Below are positions 1 through 7,572 of a stretch of DNA of 64,000 nucleotides, piece after piece. The stretch comes from Carboxylicivirga agarovorans (GTDB taxonomy: Bacteria > Bacteroidota > Bacteroidia > Bacteroidales > Marinilabiliaceae), in contig NZ_JBNGPA010000027.1 in the NCBI RefSeq assembly GCF_050589845.1, positions 1 through 64,000 on the forward strand. The letters are read 5' to 3'. The translations under genes were made by a program, and so were the position numbers. The notes beneath the pieces were generated by a model that worked only from the letters and a program-made list of their open reading frames with translations, made no database searches and was not told where the DNA came from. Positions within the stretch are counted from its first letter, which is position 1. Every line of letters starts with the position of its first letter.

Positions 1-99
1 TCGACTCAGGCTGAATTTAATCTGTATTTGGTATGTGTTTATTGTGTGTTTAAACTGGGTTTAGTATCAAAGTGTATTGGAAGTGATAAATAGTGGGTA

Positions 100-132
100 T
101 AAAAAAAGGGCGCCTTGCGGAGCCCTTTTCTT
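100..132. terminator. intrinsic terminator, likely bidirectional
   Basis: An AAAAGGGC stem pairs with GCCCTTTT around a 10-base loop and has A/T runs on both sides. It lies just past the stop of the minus-strand barrel gene ending at 155. Confidence 0.75.
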
Positions 133-154
133 TTATGATGATTTTATTCTTAAG

Positions 155-880
155 CTATATTCTGGCATCATAGGTTCTTCCAGAACCTTCTCCTCCCCAT
201 ATTTTCTCTATATCACGTGTATCAAATTGCCAGCTCACCGAGATGTGGAACATTTGGGTTTTACCATATCGTGAATAATCATTCAATGGATTATCTCCCT
301 TCTTAAAATCACTATTCAGAAAATCATCCAGATAGTATTTAAACTTCACATTTAAACCTCTTGGAAATTGCACTCCCGCAAATAAAGATGGAACAAATCT
401 GTTTGTCCGATCACTAAACCACTCCGAGGTTTTGTGTTTATCACCATCTATCCAGTATTTGTATTTATAATGAAAAAGTAATTCATATTCACCACCTCCA
501 TATAAGTAAAAATGGTCGCGAAATGACCCAAGCTTAAGTGCGAGCGGCAACCCCAATGTGTATGATCGATGCTTTTCCTTTTCAACATCGAGGTCCAATG
601 CATCATCATCGGTAATAAAACCAATATTACGAATGGCTAAACCTGAGAATAAGCCAATAGAATTGCTCAAATCAAGATGAACATATTGTCCTAAATGCAA
701 AAAGACAGTAAAACGAAGATTATTGGATATATTTTCCATATCACCACCTCCGAGAGGGGCTTGTTCAACATCGGCCCAGCCAAAAATCATTTCGCCACTG
801 GTAACTGTATAAACACGACTTTGGCCATTTACCTGTGCGAAAGCAGCAAAAAGCAAGAATAGTAGAAATGTAATTCTCAT
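155..880 (-). CDS. secreted outer-membrane beta-barrel-like protein
   Basis: This 241-residue protein begins with a clear Sec signal peptide (residues 1-19, hydrophobic core then VNGQ). The rest alternates aromatic and polar residues in short amphipathic strands, as in small porin-like outer-membrane barrels; turn-like DDD and KEK stretches separate the strands. I infer an outer-membrane barrel of unknown substrate. No catalytic motif is visible, and I cannot assign a named family. It stands alone, with its own terminator downstream and the DUF5606 terminator upstream, so it is probably monocistronic. It does not end in the aromatic residue typical of many barrels, which weakens the barrel call somewhat. 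Confidence 0.6.
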   Translation of the reverse strand: MRITFLLFLLFAAFAQVNGQSRVYTVTSGEMIFGWADVEQAPLGGGDMENISNNLRFTVFLHLGQYVHLDLSNSIGLFSGLAIRNIGFITDDDALDLDVEKEKHRSYTLGLPLALKLGSFRDHFYLYGGGEYELLFHYKYKYWIDGDKHKTSEWFSDRTNRFVPSLFAGVQFPRGLNVKFKYYLDDFLNSDFKKGDNPLNDYSRYGKTQMFHISVSWQFDTRDIEKIWGGEGSGRTYDARI

Positions 881-948
881 AAGATAAGGTTTTTCATAAT
901 TAAAAAAGTACGACGCTTACAAACTAAGAAATGTTACAGGTAATATAC

Positions 949-978
949 AAAAAAAGGCGCCTAAACAGGCACCTTTTG
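949..978 (-). terminator. intrinsic terminator of the DUF5606 gene
   Basis: An AAAAGG(C/T)GCC stem with a short loop reads into a run of seven T on the minus strand. It lies 20 bases past the stop codon at 999. Confidence 0.7.
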
Positions 979-998
979 TATTTCATTGACTTATTTTT

Positions 999-1418
999 CT
1001 AGTCCTCAGTCTCTTCAACTTCTTCTTCTTCAGTAGCATTAGGATCGAAAAGTTCTTTTTCAATCAACAGATTATACCAGGTCAAAACTTTTTTAATGTC
1101 TGACACATATACTCTGTCCTTATCATACAAAGGCAATATTTCCTCAAAATAAGATTTTAAGTCATTACCAGAACTTTTTGGAGAGATGGCAGCTCCTCCA
1201 CTTTCCTTCTCATATATAGCCTTAAAGACATCGAACAACTTAACATCCTCATCTTCAGTATATATTGATATATCCTCCAAGGCACTGATTCTTGAAGTAG
1301 CATAAGCAGGTATTCTTTTTCCATCGATTAACGATTCAACAATAATCGAATTCTTGGCTTGCGACACCAGCTTAAACAATCCTCTCTGACCTGATATTGC
1401 TAATAATCCTTTTAACAT
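999..1418 (-). CDS. DUF5606 family protein
   Basis: This 139-residue protein matches the Bacteroidota-specific DUF5606 family: an N-terminal MLKGLLAISGQRGLFKLV block and a conserved region near residues 90-125 (YFEEILPLYDKDRVYVSD). The N-terminal half resembles a small SH3-like beta domain and the C-terminal tail is strongly acidic (EEEEVEETED). Function is unknown, and no catalytic residue is evident. It follows the nusB-coaE cluster on the same strand, a common arrangement in this phylum, but has its own good promoter at 1442-1472. Confidence 0.8.
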   Translation of the reverse strand: MLKGLLAISGQRGLFKLVSQAKNSIIVESLIDGKRIPAYATSRISALEDISIYTEDEDVKLFDVFKAIYEKESGGAAISPKSSGNDLKSYFEEILPLYDKDRVYVSDIKKVLTWYNLLIEKELFDPNATEEEEVEETED

Positions 1419-1441
1419 TGTATTCTATTTTAGATTTTGTG

Positions 1442-1472
1442 CAAAAATAAAACTAAAGACGCTTTAAGCAAA
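1442..1472 (-). promoter_or_regulatory. Bacteroidota-type promoter for the DUF5606 gene
   Basis: On the minus strand, TTTG (1472-1469) is followed after exactly 19 bases by TATTTTTG (1449-1442). This is a perfect match to the primary-sigma consensus TTTG-N19-TAnnTTTG. Transcription would start near 1436, about 18 bases before the ATG. Confidence 0.7.
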
Positions 1473-1497
1473 AGATTTTTTCAACAGTTAACACTAT

Positions 1498-2226
1498 TTA
1501 CTTTATACCTCTTTCTTTTTTAATTTCCATGTAGGCATCATTAATTTTTTTGAATTTGGCTTCAGCATCTTTTCGTATATCCTCTCCCAGGTGGGCCACC
1601 TTATCAGGATGAAAGCGCATGGCCATTTTCTTGTATGCTTTTTTCACTTCATCATCCGATGCATCCTTATTTATCTCCAGGGTTTTATAGGCCGAAGTAG
1701 TACTTTTAATAAACATAGCACTTACTGCCTCAAAATCCTGCTTTGAAATTCCAAGACCCGAAGAAATATGAAATAAATAATGCTGCTCATCGCTTGTTAC
1801 TTTACCATCAGCCAGGGCAATGCCAAACAACAAATGCATTAACTGCACTTTTGACGGGTAATCGATATTAACACGCGCCTGGTGTACCACATCATTTAGA
1901 GGTATATCCTGATTTAAAATATCACGCAACATCAACAAAGCCTTAGCGGCCTCATCTTCACCAAATGTGGCCACCAAACTTCGTTTCACGTAGTCCAACT
2001 CAGACTTCACCACACGCCCGTCAGCCTTCATAACGGCAGCTATCAGCACCAGCAATGTTGCCAGGAAACCACTACGTGATTGTTGCCGGGGGCTTTGCTT
2101 CTTCCCTTTTATGAACGACGCCTGTTCTTCGGTAATATGACCAAATACAAGACCTAATATCGCACCAATCGAACCCATTGTCCACCATCCCAGTTGTGCT
2201 CCTAAAAATGACCCTAACAATCCCAT
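1498..2226 (-). CDS. DjlA-like membrane J-domain protein (TerB + DnaJ)
   Basis: The 242 residues follow the DjlA layout. A glycine-rich hydrophobic N-terminus (about 1-30) probably anchors the protein in the inner membrane. A helical TerB-like domain follows (about 50-170, with ADGRVVKSE and ADGKVTSDE repeats). A C-terminal J domain (about 178-242) carries an intact HPD triad at residues 206-208. J domains stimulate DnaK ATPase, so this is probably a membrane co-chaperone. The start overlaps the end of coaE by 13 bases, which implies translational coupling in the nusB operon. Confidence 0.8.
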   Translation of the reverse strand: MGLLGSFLGAQLGWWTMGSIGAILGLVFGHITEEQASFIKGKKQSPRQQSRSGFLATLLVLIAAVMKADGRVVKSELDYVKRSLVATFGEDEAAKALLMLRDILNQDIPLNDVVHQARVNIDYPSKVQLMHLLFGIALADGKVTSDEQHYLFHISSGLGISKQDFEAVSAMFIKSTTSAYKTLEINKDASDDEVKKAYKKMAMRFHPDKVAHLGEDIRKDAEAKFKKINDAYMEIKKERGIK

Positions 2227-2801
2227 TTTATCTTTTTAATAATGTCTAATAATTGAGGTATCACCAAATGATTCCCATCACATTTCACAATGTAATCTGC
2301 CAATGGTATTTTATCCTTATCATCCCATTGCCGATCAATTCTGACCTTTACTTCTTTTTCGCTTAAACCATCACGTCTCATTACCCTACCCATTCGCATC
2401 AGTTCAGGTGCAGTCACTAAAATTGTTTTATCAAACTTTGTGTAACTACCATTTTCAAATAAGATCGCAGCCTCCTGAAAAATCATTTCCTCATGCTTAT
2501 GGGCATCACACCAGTTATTAAAATGAGCATAAACTGCCGGATGCACAATCGTATTTAGGGCAGCAAGCAGTTTTTTATCACTAAAAACCTTTTTCGCCAC
2601 AAACTTTACATTATACCCTGATTGGGTATAAGCATCTTCCCCAAGTAGTTCAATGACACGCTGCTTAACAAGCTGATCAGAATTAATTATTCTTTTCGCC
2701 TCAACATCGGCCACATACACGTGATATCCCAAAAATTCAATCAACCTCACAACCGTTGACTTACCACTTCCAATCCCTCCTGTCAATCCAATTTTTATCA
2801 T
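2214..2801 (-). CDS. coaE: dephospho-CoA kinase
   Basis: This enzyme catalyses the last step of coenzyme A synthesis, phosphorylating the 3'-OH of dephospho-CoA with ATP. The P-loop GGIGSGKST sits at residues 8-16, followed by the CoaE-typical region with DVEAKRI and a nucleotide-binding RIDRQ segment near residue 160. At 195 residues it has the normal family length. The start shares one base with the ybbR stop, and the end overlaps the J-domain gene by 13 bases, so it is a tightly packed operon member. Confidence 0.95.
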   Translation of the reverse strand: MIKIGLTGGIGSGKSTVVRLIEFLGYHVYVADVEAKRIINSDQLVKQRVIELLGEDAYTQSGYNVKFVAKKVFSDKKLLAALNTIVHPAVYAHFNNWCDAHKHEEMIFQEAAILFENGSYTKFDKTILVTAPELMRMGRVMRRDGLSEKEVKVRIDRQWDDKDKIPLADYIVKCDGNHLVIPQLLDIIKKIKWDC

Positions 2802-3817
2802 TAGTTATCCTTTCGCTCCAACAAATATTCCACAAACACAGGCTGATACGCCATATTATTGATATCATCCGGAGATGTATTAACCTTTACCTTTAGGCGA
2901 CTGGGTAACTTATTCAGATCAATATTACTAAAGTCAACATTGGCTTTGAAATCGTCGATTGAAAATAAGGGACGACTTAAGCCTATGTGATAGGATATTA
3001 CAACCTCAGGTGGAAATGATTTGAGCACAAGACTATCCGGCAGATTAATTGCCCTTACGGGTACAAGAACATTGGCCTCTGTAAACGGTTCAACAGGCAC
3101 TGTAACAACAACCCGTTTTACCGCAATATCGAAACTCTCATTCTTTTCGAGTGCAATATTTCTGACTATTGTATCAGACAGTTTTTCAAAAAACATTGAC
3201 TTGGTTGAAACGAAACTTACCTCCTGTAATATTTCATCAGAACCTGAAATAAGAACAGAATCAGGTTCAACCTTAATATCACCAGATAATTGACATTGCT
3301 GTTCAAAACTCACATTGGCGTCAACCTTAACCGGTACTTTTTTCGATTTCTTTTCAATTAAAGGTATAAACAAGGTATCAGGCGAGATATCAACTAACTC
3401 CAACCCTACAGCCAACTTTCCTTCGATCAGTGAATAATACTCACCCGAGTTAATATATGCTCCTTTAACTCCATCGATATTGACCCTTCTTAAACGTGAT
3501 ATATCGATTGCTTCGGCGGAAAAGCGTTGACGAAGATGATAAGGTAAAATTTTGAAACCTCCTCCTCTTATTTTCAGTGTCAGATCACGTTTCAGGCTAC
3601 CTTTTACAATCTCATTACTTCCTACGTTCGTATATTTTACAGGAAAATTTACTTCGGTTGTATAATTATCCTTTCTCAAGGCATTCAGAACCCAGAAACA
3701 AGCGGCTAAAAATAAAAAAACCAAGAAGATAAGCGCGTTTCCATCATCGCGTACCTCCCTGGTTTTTCCTTTAATACGTTGTAAATATTTATCTAGTAGT
3801 TTTTTTACCTTATCCAT
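2801..3817 (-). CDS. YbbR-domain membrane protein (CdaR-like)
   Basis: This 338-residue protein has one N-terminal transmembrane helix (about 28-46) and then an extracytoplasmic beta-rich region with YbbR-type repeats. In Firmicutes, YbbR/CdaR regulates the c-di-AMP cyclase CdaA. No cyclase gene is adjacent here, so that role is only an inference from family. The position between yajC and coaE is the usual one in Bacteroidota. A good -10-like box (CAAAAGTA at 3840-3847 on the plus strand) lies upstream, but the -33 partner is weak. Confidence 0.85.
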   Translation of the reverse strand: MDKVKKLLDKYLQRIKGKTREVRDDGNALIFLVFLFLAACFWVLNALRKDNYTTEVNFPVKYTNVGSNEIVKGSLKRDLTLKIRGGGFKILPYHLRQRFSAEAIDISRLRRVNIDGVKGAYINSGEYYSLIEGKLAVGLELVDISPDTLFIPLIEKKSKKVPVKVDANVSFEQQCQLSGDIKVEPDSVLISGSDEILQEVSFVSTKSMFFEKLSDTIVRNIALEKNESFDIAVKRVVVTVPVEPFTEANVLVPVRAINLPDSLVLKSFPPEVVISYHIGLSRPLFSIDDFKANVDFSNIDLNKLPSRLKVKVNTSPDDINNMAYQPVFVEYLLERKDN

Positions 3818-3839
3818 GGTTTACTTGTCAGATTACCCA

Positions 3840-3847
3840 CAAAAGTA
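3840..3847 (-). promoter_or_regulatory. possible -7 box upstream of ybbR
   Basis: TACTTTTG on the minus strand matches TAnnTTTG perfectly, 23 bases before the ybbR ATG. No convincing -33 TTTG lies at the right distance, so this may be a weak internal promoter or chance. Confidence 0.35.
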
Positions 3848-3885
3848 AATAATCTTTAGCAGAAACCTCATATCAAAACTACCTG

Positions 3886-4203
3886 CTATTTATTTGCAGC
3901 AACATCGGTCATATCCATAACGATGGCTGACTTGTCCATTTTCACTTTAACACCATCTGCAATTTCAACAGTAACAAACTGATCTTTCACTTCAGATACT
4001 TTACCGTAAATTCCACCGGTAGTAATAACCTTATCTCCTTTTTTCAAAGCTTCACGGTACTTGCGCAATTCCTTCTGACGCTTCATTTGCGGACGAATCA
4101 TAAAGAAATAAAAAACGATGATGATAAGCACAAATGGTGCAAATGACATTAATGGACTTCCTCCTTCAGCAGCCTGAGGAAGCATGTTTAATAATACGTT
4201 CAT
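3886..4203 (-). CDS. yajC: preprotein translocase subunit YajC
   Basis: This 105-residue inner-membrane protein is the accessory subunit of the SecDF-YajC complex that helps SecYEG-dependent export. A single transmembrane helix spans about residues 19-40 (FAPFVLIIIVFYFFMIRPQ), followed by the family signature RPQMKRQKE and a small cytoplasmic beta domain with GDKVITTGGIYGKV. Length and motifs are typical. It sits between the DUF1573 lipoprotein and ybbR on the same strand. Confidence 0.95.
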   Translation of the reverse strand: MNVLLNMLPQAAEGGSPLMSFAPFVLIIIVFYFFMIRPQMKRQKELRKYREALKKGDKVITTGGIYGKVSEVKDQFVTVEIADGVKVKMDKSAIVMDMTDVAANK

Positions 4204-4220
4204 AGTTATAATGTTATCTT

Positions 4221-4622
4221 TTATTTAATACTAGCCCAAATTAATAACTCGTGCTTTTTTATTGAATCATTAGCGTGTACAACCACTTGTTTCACCTGCC
4301 TCCCATTCCAGCCCTTGGTATCAAAAACAACTTCAACATAAGCAGAATCCTTCGCCTCAATTGGTTTCTTGGGAAAAACGACATCGGTACATCCGCATCC
4401 TTTTTTAACTTTTTGAATGACTACCGGATACGCGCCGTCGTTGATCACCTTAAACCGGTGCCCCACAACATCACCATGTTTGAGTTCTCCAAAATTATAT
4501 GACAACTCGGTGAATCTTAGCTTCCCTTTACCTTGGGGTTGTTTTTTAGCTGTGTTAATGCACGAAACAGAAACAACAACATTAAAAACAAAAAAACCTA
4601 TCAGGCGAAAATTCATTATCAA
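4221..4622 (-). CDS. DUF1573 lipoprotein
   Basis: This 133-residue protein has a lipoprotein signal peptide with lipobox SVSC (Cys21 from this start, Cys19 if the third codon is used). The mature part is one DUF1573 domain: FNFGELKHGD-type start, VQKVKKGCGCTDV, and an Ig-like VVFDTKGWNGRQVK strand. The family is abundant in Bacteroidota periplasm or outer membrane, but its function is unknown. It starts directly after the nusB stop, which indicates co-transcription. Confidence 0.85.
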   Translation of the reverse strand: MIMNFRLIGFFVFNVVVSVSCINTAKKQPQGKGKLRFTELSYNFGELKHGDVVGHRFKVINDGAYPVVIQKVKKGCGCTDVVFPKKPIEAKDSAYVEVVFDTKGWNGRQVKQVVVHANDSIKKHELLIWASIK

Positions 4623-5564
4623 TTATTTACTAACCTTACCTGGTTTATTGATAATTTTTTCTTCAATTAAATGCTCACTTATCTTATCCAATACACCATT
4701 GATGAAAACACCACTCTTATTGGTTGAGTAGTACTTCGCAATCTCAATGTATTCATTCAGTGAAACATTAATCGGAATATTCTTGAACTCTACAATTTCG
4801 GCAATGGCAACCTGCATTAATACCACATCCAGATATGCAACACGATCAAAGTCCCAGTTTTTGGTAAACTTCTTAATCAGATTCATATTATCTTTCTGGT
4901 TCACCAGGGTCTTGCGACACAGGCGCTGCACAAAATCGCGATCTTCATCATCCTTGAATTCTGGCAATAATGCTTCTGCAGAACCATTTTCCTGAGCAAA
5001 TCCTTTAATGGTTTTTACTACCATTGAAATGACAAACTCAACTTCATCATTCCAATAAACACTTTGCTCTTCGAATATGGTATACAAGCTCTCAAAGGGA
5101 GCAATTACCTTTTCAAGAAGTTTGGCAATAAATCGTTTATCAGCATCATAATCACCAGCCTCAGTAGTCATGTAGTCATTATACATATCTGATTCGGCAA
5201 CAACATTAAATAATGCCTTAATGGTTTCAGGTTGATCTGCCCATGGCGTTCCATTCTTACTATTGTAAGCCATCAACGCCTCGTTACCAGCCAATTGCAT
5301 CAGAAAACCATTTTCCACGAAACGCATATTGGGGTTTAAATCTTCTTCTGAAGGACGTTTCTTTTGTTTACGAAGCTCAATTCTGTTCTCGGCAAAATTC
5401 TTTAGTTCAAGCAACAACAGCAAGAACGAGTGATACATCTCATGAGATTTAGCTATGCTATGAAACAACTCAATTTCTGTTTGTTGTATCGACACCTCAC
5501 CCTTTTGGTAATGTGCATATGCCATTTGCACAACTTTTACTCTTAACAATCTTCTACTTAACAT
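4623..5564 (-). CDS. nusB: transcription antitermination factor NusB
   Basis: NusB binds boxA RNA with NusE and prevents premature termination of rRNA operons. The helical NusB domain is in the C-terminal third (about 200-310), with FTKNWDFDRVAYLDVVLMQVAIAE and the NEYIEIAKYYS segment. The 313 residues are far longer than the roughly 140 of E. coli because of an N-terminal helical extension that is usual in Bacteroidota. It is the first gene of the cluster running down to the J-domain gene, with a promoter at 5597-5627. Confidence 0.93.
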   Translation of the reverse strand: MLSRRLLRVKVVQMAYAHYQKGEVSIQQTEIELFHSIAKSHEMYHSFLLLLLELKNFAENRIELRKQKKRPSEEDLNPNMRFVENGFLMQLAGNEALMAYNSKNGTPWADQPETIKALFNVVAESDMYNDYMTTEAGDYDADKRFIAKLLEKVIAPFESLYTIFEEQSVYWNDEVEFVISMVVKTIKGFAQENGSAEALLPEFKDDEDRDFVQRLCRKTLVNQKDNMNLIKKFTKNWDFDRVAYLDVVLMQVAIAEIVEFKNIPINVSLNEYIEIAKYYSTNKSGVFINGVLDKISEHLIEEKIINKPGKVSK

Positions 5565-5976
5565 CCTTAAAGAACTTTTTTTACTATTTACTAATGCAAA
5601 AGTAGCTTTTTTTTTAATTGCATCAAGGCCTTTTGAAAAGAGTTATTTTATAAAATTGGTAAGTTAATCAGACACGCTGAATTGCACGATGTATATTCTT
5701 AAAGAAATGATAATATAAAGCTAACAAGTAAAGCAAAATGCCTTTGTGAATATTATTTAAATAATCTAAAGTGTAGCTAAATCAATTTCAATTATATTAA
5801 ACACCTGTTCCACTTTATTTTAGCATTAACATTAGATAGTTAGTTTAGAATCATTAATGTTTCTTTCTATAAAAAACATCAAAAAATTGTAAAAAAAAGA
5901 TTGGTAAATATGGAAATAATTATCATTTTTGAAGCACACAAGCCCACAAGCTGTTTCCAAAACAATAAAGAAAACG
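5565..5976. other. AT-rich divergent intergenic region
   Basis: This 412-base gap separates nusB from the PUR-like gene. Apart from the nusB promoter I see only AT-rich sequence with a possible weak plus-strand promoter (TTTA-N18-TAGTTTAG, 5819-5848). No RNA gene or credible reading frame is visible. Confidence 0.5.
5597..5627 (-). promoter_or_regulatory. Bacteroidota-type promoter of the nusB operon
   Basis: On the minus strand, TTG (5626-5624) is separated by 19 bases from TACTTTTG (5604-5597), a perfect -7 box. The inferred start near 5591 gives a 5' leader of about 27 bases. Confidence 0.65.
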
Positions 5977-6324
5977 ATGGAAGGATTTGAAAAAAATGAT
6001 GGATTTGAAAAGAATGATAGAGATGAAATCTTTTCAAAGGCAATAAGAGCAGGAAAAAGAACTTACTTTTTTGATGTTAAAGCCACTAGAAAGAATGATT
6101 ATTATTTAACGATTACAGAAAGTAAGAAGCGTTACGATCAAGATGGTAAGTATCATTTTGAAAAACATAAAATCTTTCTATATAAAGAAGACTTCGAAAA
6201 GTTCATCAACGGTCTTCAGGAAACTGTAGGTTTTATTCAGCAAAACCAAACGATTGAAAATGTTGAAGAGCAACCGGCTACAGCTGAATACACAAGTGTA
6301 GAATTTGAAGATTTACATGAATAA
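5977..6324 (+). CDS. PUR-like DNA/RNA-binding protein (DUF3276)
   Basis: This is a small nucleic-acid-binding protein related to eukaryotic Pur-alpha. The conserved block AGKRTYFFDVKATRKNDYYL and the EKHKIFLYKEDFEKF segment are characteristic. I start it at the ATG at 5977 (115 residues), where AAAG precedes the ATG and homologues begin. A TTG 48 bases upstream would add 16 residues unlike the family. The N-terminus carries a short internal repeat (FEKNDGFEKND). It is monocistronic, with a strong terminator after it. Its target in the cell is not known. Confidence 0.88.
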   Translation: MEGFEKNDGFEKNDRDEIFSKAIRAGKRTYFFDVKATRKNDYYLTITESKKRYDQDGKYHFEKHKIFLYKEDFEKFINGLQETVGFIQQNQTIENVEEQPATAEYTSVEFEDLHE

Positions 6325-6340
6325 TTTGACATTAACATCA

Positions 6341-6371
6341 TAAAAAAGGCTGCAAATGCAGCCTTTTTTTT
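6341..6371. terminator. bidirectional intrinsic terminator
   Basis: A GGCTGC/GCAGCC stem with a 4-base loop is flanked by A6 and T9. It serves both the PUR-like gene and the convergent thiamine-binding gene. Confidence 0.85.
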
Positions 6372-6667
6372 TATTCATACTTTCCTACTTTATCCTCTAT
6401 CTGAACGTCATTAGTGCTGTGTGACTGTATCTTGAGATTACAAAGCAGTTTTTCGGCACCACTTGCATAACAAGCGGCCTGAACTCTCTGAACTAAATTC
6501 ATCACTTCTGTATATTCACCTTCAACTACCGTTTCAAAAGGTGTTATTCTATACTTCAAACCAGAATTTTGAATAAGAGCAATTGCCTCATCTACCATAT
6601 CATACATTTCATACTTATCTGACATTGGCAATACTTGTATGGCCACATTTACAATTTTATTTTCCAT
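6371..6667 (-). CDS. thiamine-binding protein (MTH1187/YkoF family)
   Basis: This 98-residue ferredoxin-like-fold protein belongs to the MTH1187/DUF77 family. It has the start VNVAIQVLP, the ITPFETVVEGEY strand and the acidic-basic C-terminal helix. Members bind thiamine or hydroxymethylpyrimidine-like ligands, and some act with transporters. No transporter is adjacent. It follows an unknown gene with a 24-base gap and is likely co-transcribed with it. Confidence 0.85.
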   Translation of the reverse strand: MENKIVNVAIQVLPMSDKYEMYDMVDEAIALIQNSGLKYRITPFETVVEGEYTEVMNLVQRVQAACYASGAEKLLCNLKIQSHSTNDVQIEDKVGKYE

Positions 6668-6691
6668 TTTAAGCGGATCCTTAATTAATTT

Positions 6692-7414
6692 TCATGCTGT
6701 TTTTTTATCCATCAGCTGCTCAATTTCGCCAGCAGACAATTTTTTAACATTGGTAACTAAAACAGACGTATCTAAAAAATCGCCTAGTTCGTTACAATGT
6801 TTAACCAGGTCTGAAAGTAATTTTTTTAATCCGGTATTTAATGGCACCAGACCGGTAAACTTCACATAGTACCCCATAAATTCGATTTCTTCCAATTCTG
6901 CCTTTTCTTTATTAAAAGCATACACAATCTCATTCATGACCAATTTCTCCTGGTATGGAGTAAAAACAGCCTGGTCACGTGTAAAAATAACAACAAAATA
7001 GCGCAGCTGACTGCCTTTCCCACCAAGACCGGTGGATATAAAAAGTGGTTTTTGATCCATAAACTCACTATGCATCAACATCTTACTCTCCTGAAAAGCT
7101 AAGATTGCCCATTGAGCGAGAGATTCATCAGGACAAGACACATATCGCTCAATTGTACGATAAGCTTCAACTTCATTGATCGAAGCCAACTGGCATAAAA
7201 GCAATTTCTTCTCATCCTCAGAATAATCTTTATCAAACAGTTTATCCTTTTTTTTCAAAGCAGTCACTTTATCCAGTGATTCTTTTTGTTTCCTGGTCTC
7301 CTTAAAATATTTAACCTGTAGCTTAACATCAATTGCCTCTTCCAGTACTGTTACGCTATCGGGGTAGTTTTTAAGTATTTGTTCCAGTTTATTGTCACTT
7401 TCCATTTCTTTCAT
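6692..7414 (-). CDS. conserved hypothetical protein, unknown function
   Basis: I do not recognise this 240-residue soluble protein. It has no signal peptide or membrane helix. The N-terminal third (1-85) is highly charged and helical, the middle (85-130) is helical with an ISTGLGGKGSQLRYFVVIF segment, and the C-terminal half has alternating strands and helices. The run GLGGKGSQLRY looks like a conserved loop but is not a P-loop. Its reading frame ends 24 bases before the thiamine-binding gene, so the two probably form an operon. Confidence 0.6.
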   Translation of the reverse strand: MKEMESDNKLEQILKNYPDSVTVLEEAIDVKLQVKYFKETRKQKESLDKVTALKKKDKLFDKDYSEDEKKLLLCQLASINEVEAYRTIERYVSCPDESLAQWAILAFQESKMLMHSEFMDQKPLFISTGLGGKGSQLRYFVVIFTRDQAVFTPYQEKLVMNEIVYAFNKEKAELEEIEFMGYYVKFTGLVPLNTGLKKLLSDLVKHCNELGDFLDTSVLVTNVKKLSAGEIEQLMDKKTA

Positions 7415-7490
7415 ATTAATTATATAAACGGAATCGGGCCTAAAAAGTTATAATGTATAAGGAGGATTATTTTGGCATACGGACAAAATC

Positions 7491-7535
7491 ACTACTTTTA
7501 GGTATTGCAATAGCCACTTTACAAAAGTAGTTTTG
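7491..7535 (+). promoter_or_regulatory. feoAB promoter overlapped by an inverted repeat
   Basis: TTGC (7505-7508) is followed after 19 bases by a perfect -7 box TAGTTTTG (7528-7535). A perfect 9-base inverted repeat (ACTACTTTT at 7491-7499, AAAAGTAGT at 7523-7531) brackets the -33 box and overlaps the -7 box. That is a good position for a repressor operator, perhaps iron-responsive; the regulator is unknown. Confidence 0.65.
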
Positions 7536-7572
7536 TACGTTATAACAATTGGGACTATACAATTAAGTTTTC

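Noticed and set aside
7459..7501. A strong AAGGAGG site followed by a 9-codon TTG frame upstream of feoAB
   Set aside because: It lies before the feoAB promoter and could not be in that transcript; the frame is too short to support.
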